64,000 nt of DNA, taken from positions 8,428,988 through 8,492,987 of the forward strand of contig NC_058140.1 in NCBI RefSeq assembly GCF_011075055.1, written 5' to 3'. The number at the start of each line of letters is the position of its first letter. Positions within the stretch are counted from its first letter, which is position 1. The notes beneath the pieces are model-generated. The model was not told the DNA's origin, made no database searches, and worked only from the letters and a program-made list of their open reading frames with translations. Origin of the DNA: Mangifera indica (Eukaryota; Streptophyta; Magnoliopsida; Sapindales; Anacardiaceae). Positions 13,451-25,030 of the stretch are shown piece by piece. Both the position numbers and the translations under genes were made by a program.

Positions 13451-14026
13451 TTTGTAAAGTATGGTCCCCACTCTCACCGGTGACCTATAATACAATTAAA
13501 CTATCTCCTAATTTTGGTAATTAATTATAACTCCTCCGTCATCGTCATCATCACCAATTATTTACATATTTAACCTTTTTTATTATTAATTATAATTATT
13601 ATGCTACTTAAAAAAATTAATAATTTAATTGATTTTAACTCTCTTATTTTAAAATTAATTTGGGACTTTGACTTTTCATAAATATCTATTTATTAGAGTG
13701 TTAAAATTTTAATATTATCTTTACTATATTTTATAAATTTAATTTATTTGTTTATTTATTAAAATTTAAATATGAAAAAAAATTGGACGAGTTAAATAAT
13801 TTTCATGCAATTAGAGTGGAGGAGTACTAAAATCAATAACAAAACAAATTAAAGAAAAAAAGGTAACAGTGTAAGTAAGAAAAGAGAGCAGGCAGAAAGT
13901 CAATAAGGGCAAGCTCTGGCTTGGCTTTTGGCAGCCATTTCTTTGCCCTCCAAACACTTCTTCAACCATTCCTTCCTCATTATTATTATACAACTTATAC
14001 TTCTCTTTAATATCAACAAACAAATT

Positions 14027-14036
14027 TATATATAAA
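14027..14036 (+). promoter_or_regulatory. likely TATA box of the PP2C gene
   Basis: TATATATAAA lies about 360 bp before the start codon. It is followed by a pyrimidine-rich leader (CTTTTCAAGATATTGC, CTTCTGTACAGC) that suits a plant transcription start about 30 bp downstream. AT-rich DNA makes chance matches common. Confidence 0.4.
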
Positions 14037-14149
14037 TTTTTATTTAATTATTACACTTGTATACATCCTTTTCAAGATATTGCTTATTCAACTTCTGTAC
14101 AGCTGTTTTTTCTATCATTTTCTTGGAAAATCAGCAACTCTTTCCATCG

Positions 14150-14269
14150 GTTAGTTAATTTCAAGGATGCCCAGATGCTTTTTTTTTTTCCCTTTACTTG
14201 TTTCTTTTAGCTTTTTTGGTTGCTTTGTTTTTTTCTTGATGTTCAAAATTATTGATTTGGATGTTGCAG
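14150..14269 (+). other. possible intron in the PP2C 5' leader
   Basis: The segment begins GTTAGT after CCATCG and ends in a T-rich stretch with TGTTGCAG before GTTCTGG. This fits a short plant 5'UTR intron of 120 bp. Removing it leaves the short upstream reading frame (14339-14371) and the main start codon in the leader. Confidence 0.4.
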
Positions 14270-14338
14270 GTTCTGGAGTTTTTGGGGCTTCTTTTGAATG
14301 ATTTTTTTTTGTTTTGAAATTAGTAGAAGAATTTGTAG

Positions 14339-14371
14339 ATGTTGAGTGGTTGCAGAAGAAGAAGGAAGTGA
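14339..14371 (+). promoter_or_regulatory. upstream ORF in the PP2C leader (10 codons)
   Basis: ATG at 14339 opens a 10-codon frame (Met-Leu-Ser-Gly-Cys then four Arg and a Lys) ending in TGA at 14369-14371, 16 nt before the main ATG. It is in another frame from the phosphatase. It could reduce initiation at the main start. Whether it is in the mature leader depends on the true transcription start. Confidence 0.45.
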
Positions 14372-14387
14372 ATTGAGGTTCAATTTT

Positions 14388-17300
14388 ATGGATATTCTAT
14401 GTTGCTTCAATTCTGTTTATTCTCAGGTGACAAGATCTCTTAACTTTGTTTTCGTTTCCTTTATTTTTTTTTTTCTCTGTTTTAGGAAATTTCTAAATAA
14501 TTATAAGTTCATTGGTGTGGTGTGTTAATTTGCTTGGATTCTGGAAGCAAATGTGATCGAATTTTGTGCTGGTTGACTTGCCGATTCTGTTATGTAGACT
14601 AATTGAAATTGGGCTGTTTTTGTTGAAGGTCGGAGAACTTTATTTTGAGGTGATTCTAGTAATGAAATAGCTTAACTTGGGAGCTTCTATGATCTGAAAA
14701 AATAAAAAAATGTGTTCTTCGTTCTTGTTGAATCTGTGGGGATGTTTGGTTCAGTTCAGATGATTTCATCTGGAAAAAAAAAGTGTTATTCGTTCTTACT
14801 GAATCTGTGGGGATGTTTGGTTCAGTTCAGATTATTTCAATGTTATTATGATATTAAGGATTCTGCGGAGTCTTGACAAGGTTTATAATTATTGGAAAAA
14901 TATTTTAAAGACCTTTGGATTCTTGTGTTTTTTATTTTTTACAGAACCAAAATGGTGACACAGCAATGGACTTTGCAATATTTGCAGAAATCAAATGTCA
15001 TTTTATTGGAAAATTTTAAGAAAGCTTTTTAGTGCAGTATAATTTATCAATTTCTTTTATTCTGATGCTAAGTTGATGAACTGACTTTCTGTATCTATTG
15101 CCTTTTGTCTAAGTAACTATGTGCTACTGTTTCAATCTGGGTGCTTTCTGGTCTCTTTGTTAAGATACATCTTCTAGAAAGCATGTTTTTACTGAAATTT
15201 CTACAAAAGCTAGATTTTTAGAATTATGGCAATTGGACTTGATGCATTCTGTAAGACTTCAACACAAAGGGAGCATATAGGATTTACTTTGCAAAATTTT
15301 CTTTCCAAAGAAATAGATTTAAAACATTGATTTTCTATTTTTTCTAATGTCCTATTGACAATAATCTTTGTTTTCTTTTCCCTACCCATCTCCCCCTTGC
15401 TTTTCCTCTATATGATTGAATGCCTTGCTTTAAAGATTATTCTTTTGGTTGTTTTGATTGCTAATTTGTAAATACAACTGAAACTGATGTTGTGATTGGG
15501 TATTTTTATAACTGAACTTGATACCTGGTACTCACAATCAGTTTGTTATTTTGGACTAGTGCTGAATTTATCATGGAACCTTTAGCTAGATCATTTTATT
15601 AGGTTTTCTCTGGGCTCTACTGTTCTAGATTATTTTGTTCTTGTTACTTAGACTATGTCTTTTGTTTCTCAATTTCATCTTTATTTCCATTGTTTCCCTT
15701 TGTCAATGCTAACAAAATTGAAAACATCTGTTCAGGTTGTGGGGGGACGCTCTTCATCTAACTCCGGCAAGGGTAGGAGCCATCAAAGCCCAGTCAAGTA
15801 TGGCTTTAGTCTAGTTAAAGGAAAAGCAAATCATCCAATGGAGGATTTTCACGTGGCAAAGTTTCTTCAATTCCAAGGTCATGAGCTTGGACTTTTTGCC
15901 ATATATGATGGACATTTGGGAGATTCTGTGCCTGCCTATCTACAAAAGCATCTGTTTCCCAATATCATAAAGGATGTAAGTTGTTGATTATTTCTAGTGC
16001 TTGAACAATCTTTAAGGAGCATTTGATTTCTGTAAAGACTTGAAATCGTTCCATCACTTTTACATTGCTAAAGTATTTTTTCTAATAGTCATGATGTTGG
16101 GAATTTGACCTCCAAAGGAGTAAGTTTTAATCTGCCTTTTTTGAAATAAATCCTCATGATTTAAAGTGAAAAAAGGTACTATAAAGGGTTCTAAAATAGT
16201 TGATATCTTGCATCCTAAGTTAGAGTAGACCATGCATTGACTTTTGTCGCTGTGGTTGGTGCCCATCTGCAGTCAATAATTTTTTTTAAATCAATTACAG
16301 GATGACTTTTTGAGAGATCCCCGCACATCCATTTCTAGAGCCTATGAGAGGACAGACCAGGCAATTTTGACACACAGTCCTGACTTGGGACGAGGTGGGT
16401 CCACTGCTGTCACTGCCATTCTAATAAATGGACAGAAGTTATGGGTAGCCAACGTTGGAGATTCACGAGCAGTTCTTTCAAAAAGAGGGCAGGCAATACA
16501 GATGAGTATTGATCATGAGCCTAACACTGAGCGAGGCAGCATTGAGGACAGAGGTGGCTTTGTCTCGAACATGCCAGGTAGTTTAACAAAATTTGAAGCT
16601 TATGGCTATGTGCTTAAAAAATTATTATATATTTAGATGAGTCCAGAAACTTCAAGGGCTGCATTCTGTGGTGTAATGTGATGAAGAGTCAGTGCCAACT
16701 CCTTTTAAAATTATTAATAATATGTAATTTTTACCCTTCTCCAATCTCCTTAACCTAAAATGTGAGTAGGAATAAGATCCAAGACCTCTTGAATAACTAT
16801 AAGAGACTTTTTCTTGCTGAACTAACTAGAACCTACAAGAATCAATACCAATTATCTAGTTTGAGCCTATATTTTTATTTATTTGGAGAAATGTTTCTGA
16901 ATCTTGTGCCATGGTCTTTTACCTAAAGAAAGTATGTTATGCTGGATGACTTTGTTGCTTTTATATATTTCTAAATTAAATTAAACTTAGCTTTAATAAA
17001 AAAGAGTGCCTGGTTGACTAAGTGTTGTTTAATAAATACAATAACTGCTGAGAAAAGAAATCTATTTTTTTTTAAAAAGGCAAACTCATATTACATGCCA
17101 TTATCAGATTTGTGATTGATTACTATTGTTGAGAAGAAAAATGTTTTTAGTGTAAAATTTCATTTCTGTTATAGAGGACAGTATTTATGCATGTCTTATG
17201 GTTTGATAATATTAAAGAAGATGATAATAAAGGAAAAGGTATTTTAAACACCAATTCTTTGCAAATTTAGGTACTGAAATGAGAATATTGTAAGATAAGT

Positions 17301-20300
17301 GACTTGGTTGCCCTTGGGATTTTGCTAATATAAAGGAAGGATGGTAGGACAGACAGTCGATGTGTTCAGCAGAAAGTCAGAACCATAAAACCATTAAAAG
17401 CATAGTTGATTTAGGTATGTGAAACTGCATGGTAAGAAGGGAAGAATTGTGGAGAATTCCAGTTATTTGTCATTCCTTATTTTTGGGAGGGGGATTTTTT
17501 TTTTTTTTTGGAACGACAAATAGATGGATACTCATCTTTGAGTGAGAGATTCCTGGATACAGATAGATGGATACCCTCTTGTGTGGCTTTCACCGTCTTG
17601 TTGTTGCAAGGCACTGGAGCTTCAACTTAATTAGGAACTTGAATAAAAAAGGAAGCCCAAGACTATGCAACACATATGGAGATGATAGGCAATATTGATA
17701 TTGATGAGTTAAGCGTAGATGAAAGATAGTGGAAGAGAGAGTCTTTGGACAGTTATTCCTACAATTCTTGTCTTCTTTGATTAATATTTTTTTGAATGGG
17801 AAGTTTATAGGCCACACAAAATGAAATGGAACGTCAAAGTTCCTCTCATAATACAAGTCTTCATGTGGGCTTTGATGTCAAGGAAAATTCAATAATAGAA
17901 AGTAATGCAAAGAAGTGTTAAAAGATGTTCGTTTTGCCATCATGGTCTGATGTGTAGAAGAAATGGACAGACTAATGCCATGTCTTACTAAACTGCACAG
18001 TGAAGCTTAAATAGCTTGGATCAATCAGGGCTTATGTGATACAATGCATATGAGGCATACTTTTTCTTTTGGGAAAAGAAAGAAAGCCCAGATTAAATGA
18101 AAATACACAAGTTTTAGTTCTCTTTTTGGGTACCATGACAAGAAAAAAGAAACGTAATTCTGGAAGGGAAAAAGAGGAAAACAGTGACCAAATGTGGGAT
18201 AAAATTCAGTTTTGTGAATCATGTTGATCTTAGGTTACAAAGGATTTTTAAGATTCTTCTTTTTTTTTTTTGCATCTCAATTGGGAGTTTTCCTTAAGTG
18301 CACAGTGGAGCCTAAATATCTTCGATCAATCAAGGCTTATGCGATGCAATGAATATGAGGCATATTTTTTCTTTTGGGAAAAGAAAGAAAGCCAAGACTA
18401 AATGAAAATACACAACTTTCGGTTCTCTTTTTGGGTATTGTGACCAAAAATAAAAAAAATCATAATTCTGGAAGGGAAAAAGAGGAAAATAGCATCAAAA
18501 TGTGGGATAAAATTTAGTTTTATGAATCACTTTGGTCTTCGGTTTCAAAGGATTTTTAAGATTCTTCCTTTTTTTTTTTCCACCTCAATCAGGAGTTTTC
18601 TTTAACTGCACTGTGAAGCCTAAATAGCTTGGATCAATCAAGGCTGATGTGATGCAATACATATGAGGCATATTTTTTCTTTTGGGAAAAGAAATAAAGC
18701 CAAGACTAAATGAAAATGCACAACTTTTAGTTCTCTTTTTGGGTACTATGACAAGAAAAAAATAATCTTAATTTTGGAGGGGATAAAGAGGAAAATATTG
18801 TCAAAATGCAGGATAAAATTCAGTTTTGTGAATCACTTTGGTCTTAGGTTTCACAGAAATATTCAAGATTCTTCTTTTTTCCTTTCTTAGTTGGGAGTTT
18901 TAATTTTGCTTTTAGGCATCACTTTTGGAGATTGGCATTAAGGGATTTCGCAATTCTTGTAATACTTATATAAATCCATTATATTTGTCTTGAGAGGTGG
19001 TGTCATCTATTAGGCACTATAAGCAAGTACTTTTGGGTTGTCTTTCTATAGGGTAGAAACACCAACACTATAAGCAAATATAAAATTCAGTTTTGTGAAT
19101 CACTTTGGTCTTAGGTTTCACAGAAATATTCAAGATTCTTCTTTTTTTCTTTCTTAGTTGGGAGTTTTAATTTTGCTTTTAGGCATCACTTTTGGAGATT
19201 GGCATTAAGGGATTTCGCAATTCTTGTAATACTTATATAAATCCATTATATTTGTCTTGAGAGGTGGTGTCATCTATTAGGCACTATAAGCAAGTACTTT
19301 TGGGTTGTCTTTCTATAGGGTAGAAACACCAACACCCCCTCCCCCACCCCCCCCAAGTGATTTTATGGTTTTAATGTGGCTTGCAAGGCCAAAATTGTGT
19401 CGCCTCTCAATGAATTATTATTTATACCACTGGTGGGTCAAATGCTATGACCTTCAGATTCCCACCAGGGTCCTGTAAGGGCCGCCTAACATGTTTATAA
19501 CTATGCATTTATTGATTGTTAAAAGTTGTAGGGTCCAGAAATATTCTGTAGCTTATGATGCTTCTTTGAAAAAAATGTTGATAAGTTGGATTAGGAGTTG
19601 AACAGTTGGATTAAAATTAATTAGTGTATAGTTAAAAGGTTTTGGGAACTGATATAGAGTCTGAAATTTGGCAGAAGCTTCATGCATATAATTCAGTAAA
19701 CAATTTGATAGAGATCAGTCGAGGAGAAAGTTCTAAAGTCTAATTGGAACTGAAGGTCATCAGTCTTGATTTGGTCTGGCTAAATTCTGAGGAAAGATGA
19801 TATGGCAAAAAAGCTAATTTGTTTGAGAACCAGATTTAAAAAAAACGAAAGAAAAATTGGTCAAGAGATGCTTCTTCTTGACAAGTGATCTTGAAGAAGC
19901 TAATTTGATGGAGAATCAATTTTAAAAATTTTAGGTTTGCCATTGAAAGAATGGTTTGGAAGATATTTCAACAAGGTATGATTCTTTCATCTTTTTTTAT
20001 TTATTGTTATCTTATTTTGATTGGAAACATAAAGGTCTATATTACGTAAACAAAACCTCAAGTAGTGGATCAAGAATCCACCAACACAAAAGGAACCCAT
20101 CTAAGTAGGGTTTTAGGGTTTCAAAAGACCATCGCTAAAGATTTAACAGGACGATGAAGGAATAAATGGCCATAGGTTTCTTTATCATTTTTAAACATAA
20201 CATCCCAATGTGGGGGAAGGTTCATTTCATGGTACTTCAATTGAATAATGTCTGCTGTATTTAGCTTTCCTGGAACCAAAGTTCTTGAAAACACTTGAAC

Positions 20301-23057
20301 TTTTTAGGAGGACCTTTTGCTTTTCAAAAATATAGTTGTAATATTTAAAATCAGTTGCAGGTTTTTCTGCTTGTAAATTTGAGAGTATGAGTTACAAGTG
20401 TAACCATCTGGTCAAGTTTCCATTTTTTTTGTCTCCTCTGAACTCATTAATGGAAACATTGTCCAGAACCCAATAGGTCAATGAATTTGTCAATCTCACT
20501 CATCTGCAAATTTCTTTTGATCTTTATGTTTCACCTTCCTTGTGAGAAGAAGAGTCAAGAGAGGCATGAAAAGTGACTCATTTGTTAACATTGAAACTAG
20601 AAAGAATAGGATTGCATTGATTCAAGCTAAGTCTCCAAGCCATGTACCCTCCCATAAATAAATTTCCTTGCCATTTCTCACCTATAAAATATATGAAAGT
20701 TGAATGTAGGATATTACTCAGAATTGGTTTTCCAAGGACTTCTATGAGGTCCATTTTTCAATTTCTTTTGAATTCCTTACATTGGATTGAATGCAATATG
20801 TGCTTTTGATAACTTCACAAAGGGAATCTCTCAGGGAAAAACTTCCAAAGCCATTTAGCTAGGAGAGCCCTATTTTTCTTGTCCATATTCCCAACTCCTA
20901 GTCTTCATATCCTTCCCAAAGGAAACATTTCATCATCTCTCAAGTCATAAAAATCTGCCTCTTTAAATTTCTGAATCATATCGTGAAAAAAAAAAAATTA
21001 AAGTCACTTTTTATCTTGTTTACTTTAGCTTCATTATGAAATCTATATCCTTTGTTGCTAACCGGATTTGTTCTCCATATAGTTTTTTTTTGTTAAATTT
21101 TAATCATTATTGATAGTATTTGAAGAATTTATAAGGGGAAAAATTAGAAATATGATTTTTTTTAGTGGATATCCAAGATACCAGGAGGTTATAGAAAACA
21201 TTTTTCCAAATCAATTAATATTCACGTCTTCAAGGGAGTTGAGCCTATAATTAACAAACTATCGAGGTTTTTACTGAAACTACCTATGAACCTTCAGTGA
21301 GGTCATAGCAAATTACCCAACTTGATGTGATTGGTCCAGCTGTAATTTATGAAGTTGACTAATCAATCAATTATTAAGGGTTGAACCACACATTAAGGTG
21401 ATTCATATGAGAAATTTTGACTTTGCTTTTACATAATTATAAGATACTCTACAAACTATACTAAACTAGGTTGCAGGCTGCAATGTGTTGTGTCAAAATG
21501 TCAACCAGGTTGCGAAATCTAAGTTGTGTTGAACCCTTACTGTCTTATGGATGAAAGTTTTATGAGATCTGTCGGCTGTATGTGTGTTAAATTTGTCTGA
21601 CTATCAATTGTCAGGTGGATCATTTATACCTAAGGATTTGTCTCAGTCTTCTTTAGGGCACTCACTCTTCATTCATCTTTTTTATAGTAGGAAATTGTGT
21701 AGGTTTCATTTGTTATTTCTTTTGTTTTTGTTTACAAAAATGAAAATAAGAAATTTAAAATTTTGCATTATTAAATTCCAAAATGCTTTTATTATCATCT
21801 TCTAAAAACAGCATCAATGATAAAGTAGAGAGAAAACACTTAAAAAACTTTTTTTTATATTTTTAATATTTTATTAGCACATCTTACTCTCTGTTTTTGT
21901 GTATTAGAAAATGAGAATAGTTAAGTCAACAGGAACTACACAATTTTAAAACCCTCCCAAAAAAACAAAATGGAAATGATTGTTATTGCTTTGTCAGCAT
22001 TTAGCATCAGGATTGGAGTGAAACAGTGAGTTTCACTCGGTTGAGAGGTACTTTTCCAAATAACATAAAGGATTTAGGCCTCATAAGTGTTTATATATAA
22101 TATATACATATATATACACTAAGTATCCTATAAAGGGTTTTTTTGAGCAATTTTGCTCAAGGTTAGATCCCCTATACTGACACTTCCACTTGAACATACC
22201 AGATCATACATCTCATGCATGTCACTATTTTTGCTGATTTGAATAATTATTTGTTAAATAAATTCAAGAGCAGGATGTGTAGATTGCAATCAACTTTGTC
22301 AAAGGCTGACATCCATGTTGGTGCTAATACATAAATTGTAGCTCTTGCCTAACCATAATGAATTAAGCTTCAGCCATTATCTGTCTACTAGTTCTGGATA
22401 TAGGAATTGCTAACTGCCCAATTCACAAATTGAAATAGTTGTGTCAACAATTTTGTTATGATCAGATGATGATAGTTTATTTCATCTTCTGACACCTCAA
22501 TATTTTGATATATTGTAGTATTCCACATGCTACCTTTTTCATGGAGGGATGAAATATATCTATAAATGTACTTGTTCTTGTTAATATAATCTGAAAGCAA
22601 ATCATTTGTACAATATGGGTATGTTGCTGTTTTCTGTATTAGTAATAATAAGCAGTATTTGTTGCTTCCTATACCAGGAGATGTTGCAAGAGTGAATGGA
22701 CAATTGGCAGTTTCTCGTGCTTTTGGAGACAAGAACCTAAAATCACACCTGCGATGTGATCCTGATATACGGGATGCTGATATCGATTCAGATACTGATC
22801 TTATTATCCTTGCAAGTGATGGCCTTTGGAAGGTGATTCATCTCTTTCTATTGTTCTGTTCCAAAGATTGATTAGTTATGGCTTCTTTTTATCTTTTTTT
22901 TTCCTCAATATATTAGGTCATGTCTAATCAAGAGGCAGTTGATATTGCAAGAAAAATAAAGGATCCACACAGGGCAGCCAAGCAACTAGTAGCTGAGGCA
23001 TTGAACAATGACAGTAAGGATGACATCTCCTGTATTGTAGTGCGATTCAAGGGGTAG
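14388..23057 (+). CDS. protein phosphatase 2C (PPM family, plant PP2C28/PP2C10-like)
   Basis: A metal-dependent Ser/Thr phosphatase that removes phosphate from proteins. Five coding exons were inferred from GT-AG junctions and continuous phase: 14388-14426, 15736-15975, 16301-16577, 22678-22832 and 22917-23057, giving 283 aa, the usual size for this small plant subgroup. PP2C motifs are in order: MED at 48-50, the DGH metal motif at 71-73, GGSTAVTAI near 125-133, the NVGDSRAVL segment at 144-152, DHEP at 164-167, RGGFV at 177-181, NGQLAVSRAFGD at 192-203, ASDG at 231-234 (metal Asp) and KDDIS at 271-275 (metal Asp). All catalytic acidic residues are present, so it looks active. No transmembrane segment or long regulatory extension is visible; the short Cys-containing N-terminus is typical of the group, so a soluble cytosolic or nuclear location is likely. 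The start was chosen because the 13-residue first exon splices in phase to the conserved Val-Val-Gly-Gly segment. Intron 3 (16578-22677) is unusually long and TE-filled. It is close to Arabidopsis At1g34750-type proteins as recalled. The substrate is unknown. Confidence 0.93.
14711..14846 (+). repeat. 71-bp tandem duplication in PP2C intron 1
   Basis: Two near-identical copies, spaced 71 bp, share CTGTGGGGATGTTTGGTTCA and its surroundings (copy 1 from about 14711, copy 2 from about 14782). They lie inside intron 1 (14427-15735) and do not touch either splice site. Confidence 0.85.
17995..18905 (+). repeat. three tandem ~305-bp copies of the LINE 3' coding segment
   Basis: The segment starting GCAC(A/T)GTG(A/G)AGC recurs at 17995, 18300 and 18608 (spacing 305 and 308 bp). 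Each copy holds the TTTTGGGAAAAGAAA, AGTTCTCTTTTTGGGTA-like, GGAAGGGAAAAAGAGGAAAA-like and GGATAAAATT phrases. Divergence between copies is visible (scattered substitutions and small indels), so this is older than the adjacent 267-bp duplication. Confidence 0.9.
18813..19335 (+). repeat. 267-bp near-perfect tandem duplication
   Basis: The 267-bp segment at 18813-19079 is repeated at 19080-19335, with the last ~11 bp missing. By eye only one substitution was seen (TTTTTTCC against TTTTTTTC). The unit starts inside the third 305-bp copy and runs through the LINE 3' end, so it was added after the triplication. Confidence 0.93.
20050..20995 (-). mobile_element. second LINE ORF2 relic, antisense, in PP2C intron 3
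   Basis: The reverse-complement translation reads like a plant LINE ORF2 C-terminus. Order on the minus strand: RALLAKWLWKFFPERFPL near 20880-20820 (family block A-L-L-x-K-W-L-W-R-F), then a G-rich W segment near 20690, then VQVFSRTLVPGKLNTADIIQ near 20300-20240 (family block KVQAF-W..N-T-D-L-Q), then HW-V-M-KND-ET-GHLFLH near 20215-20150 (zf-RVT block with the first Cys pair lost). Several frameshifts and stops are present. It is opposite to the first LINE and to the host gene. Confidence 0.6.
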
Positions 23058-24795
23058 AACTCAAGCTGAGGGAGGGATATGTAAATGTGGTTATTATATG
23101 ATGAAATGCATTTTTAATAGATTAACAATGCCAGTTAATTGCATGAAATCCAATTTAAATTTGGAAAATGTTTTTAAAATAGCATATATTTATGTTGGTT
23201 TCCCCTCCTGTTGTAAAATCAAAATTCTAGCATTAGGTTGTGAGGTTTTGATATTGTTTAGATTTCATCAATGTGTAGTTTTATACCTTCAATTTCCCTG
23301 TAAGTTTATCTCGACTTTAAAGCTTTTTAGATGGCATCTGGTTTATATATAAGGGTTAAATTGGCTGTGTGCAGTTGATAGCATGGAGAAATATTATTGC
23401 GGTTGAAATGTGTCTTCCAAGAATATTCAGTTTCATATTGAGGAAATTTGGCTTTTTGGTTCTACTATACATAAGCATCCCTGTTGTATTATTTCTTGCA
23501 TACTTTCTAGACATGGTTTATGGCAAAATTTGTATATGATATTGAAAAAAATACATTATTTTTGGATAAAAAATAAAACGTATGATTGTAGGTCCTGTTT
23601 CATCCAAAGCAAATGGTTATTTTAAAATGGCACCCAATTACATGACCTGATTGCTCTTATTAAAAAAAAAAGTAAATCCAAGCAACCAATATGAATTTGG
23701 AGAATTCTGAATGACTCTTTTCTTCTACAATCATCAAGTATTGGTTAAGAGGTGGCACAACTAATAGAGTAATGGTTTGAAGTTTATTGGCTATTCAAGG
23801 GAAGGTAGAGAGACGCAAGGAGAGAGACTTGCAATATGCAAGTAAGAAATAAGAGAGGAAAGAGACAAGCGAATAGAAGTAGGCGAGGAGAACAAATAGC
23901 CCATACCATTACCATTGGTATGGAGGAAGGAACTAGATCTTAGGCATTACGACATGAGATACTGCAGATGGTCTGATGGATAGTTTTAGAGTCTGAAATA
24001 ATGACAACATGAATAATGGATGAGATCAAGAAATTAATTAGTGGAGCTAAGCCTTTCGCATGCAAAAGTAATTTCCTAAGCAAACTCTTTGATTATTTTT
24101 ATATTTTTCTTCAAAATTTTTCTACATAAACCCCCTCCCCCAGCCCCTCCCAAAATTCATACGCTCTCAATCTTTCATTCTTGATTTCACATTCTCTTAT
24201 TAATCTCTCAATCTCAAACTCTTTGAATTTACAATTAATATTTCTCTATGTTTATTTAATTTTTGTTTCAATTTTGTCAATCAACTATTATTTTCATTCA
24301 TCAAAATAATAATGCATGTGGAATAAGAGCACGGGCACCCATATTATTGTTTCAATTTTTGTCAATCAAAATATTTTTCATTCATCAATTACTATTTCTC
24401 TATGTTTTCCATTTGAATATTATGACACTGATGATATTATTGACAATGCATATGGAATAAGAGCATGGGCACTAACAGGTGAAAGTGGAATAGTCACAGG
24501 TTCAATAAGAAAAAAAGGAAGCAAAAATCTATGGTATGAGATCACTTTGATCAAATACAGAAAACAATTGAAGAAAGTGTAATTCAACGGGCAGTGTGCA
24601 AATACTACGGTTCATGTTTGACATGTGCTAGTTTGGGTGGCACCAGTCATATTTGCTAATATATTACAAATTATTGTAAAAAAAATCCATGCTAGATGAA
24701 AGGGCAACCACAAATTGTTTTCACTAGATCATGATCTATTTATTTATAACCAAACTAAAATGTGAGACTATATGACTAAGTATGTTGTCGTTTCT
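23058..24795. other. PP2C 3' flank and gene-free DNA
   Basis: The first few hundred bases probably hold the PP2C 3'UTR; an AATAAA-like signal lies near 23572, but the poly-A site is not certain. No other gene was recognised. The frames at 24263-24582 lie over a local imperfect duplication and resemble no family known to me. Confidence 0.5.
24266..24475 (+). repeat. imperfect local duplication
   Basis: The phrase TTTCAATTTTGTCAATCAA ... TTTTCATTCATCAA ... AATGCAT(G/A)TGGAATAAGAGCA(C/T)GGGCAC occurs at about 24266-24340 and again, with a ~45-bp insertion, at about 24349-24475. Confidence 0.75.
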
Positions 24796-25030
24796 TGAAA
24801 GTGGAAATTAAATAGTTTCAGGATCATAAAAACATGTCTGGATTCGATATTCTCGTTCTCTAATGATGTTTGGCAATTCACGTGTCCCAATTATTAATCT
24901 ACAACATAATTTGTTTTTAATACTCTTTTTGTATTATGTGATTTCTTAATCAATTTTTCCTTTTGCAGAGAAAAGGAAGCAGAAGAGAAAGCATAATAGG
25001 AAGTTCTCACACCTTTACAGACGTTACGTA
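24796..25030 (-). repeat. Copia-1 terminal repeat, 3' (left) copy
   Basis: About 235 bp matches 32189-32425, including GGATCATAAAAAC, GGATTCGATATTCTCGTTCTC-like, TCAATTTTTCCTTTTGCAGA and GGAAGTTCTCA. Similarity ends just after GTTACGTAACTT. It may be only the 3' part of a longer LTR. Confidence 0.75.

Larger units (their letters stand above)
17480..19335 (+). mobile_element. LINE relic (3' end of ORF2) in PP2C intron 3
   Basis: Translations show the C-terminal part of a plant non-LTR retrotransposon ORF2, with stops and frameshifts. Segments include a FW-D-W-like stretch near 17490-17530, WSFNLIRNLN near 17605, KVPLIIQVFMWA near 17835-17870, a zinc-finger-RVT-like C-x2-C ... HVLLNC block at about 17930-17998 split by a frameshift, and WDKIQF near 18190. 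These match the plant LINE order of pre-zf-RVT, zf-RVT and C-terminal WD-I-F blocks. The 5' part with the endonuclease and reverse transcriptase core is absent, as in most LINE insertions. It lies in sense with the host gene. The end is placed at the C-rich tract after 19335. No poly-A tail or target duplication was identified. Confidence 0.65.

Noticed and set aside
16060..16266. Minus-strand frame in PP2C intron 2
   Set aside because: No domain, lies in an intron, composition not protein-like.
17995..19335. CRISPR-like array
   Set aside because: Units are ~300 bp, coding-derived and unspaced, in a plant intron; nothing resembles short repeats with unique spacers.
22388..22732. 114-residue minus-strand frame
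   Set aside because: It overlaps PP2C exon 4 antisense and the intron end; no family features.
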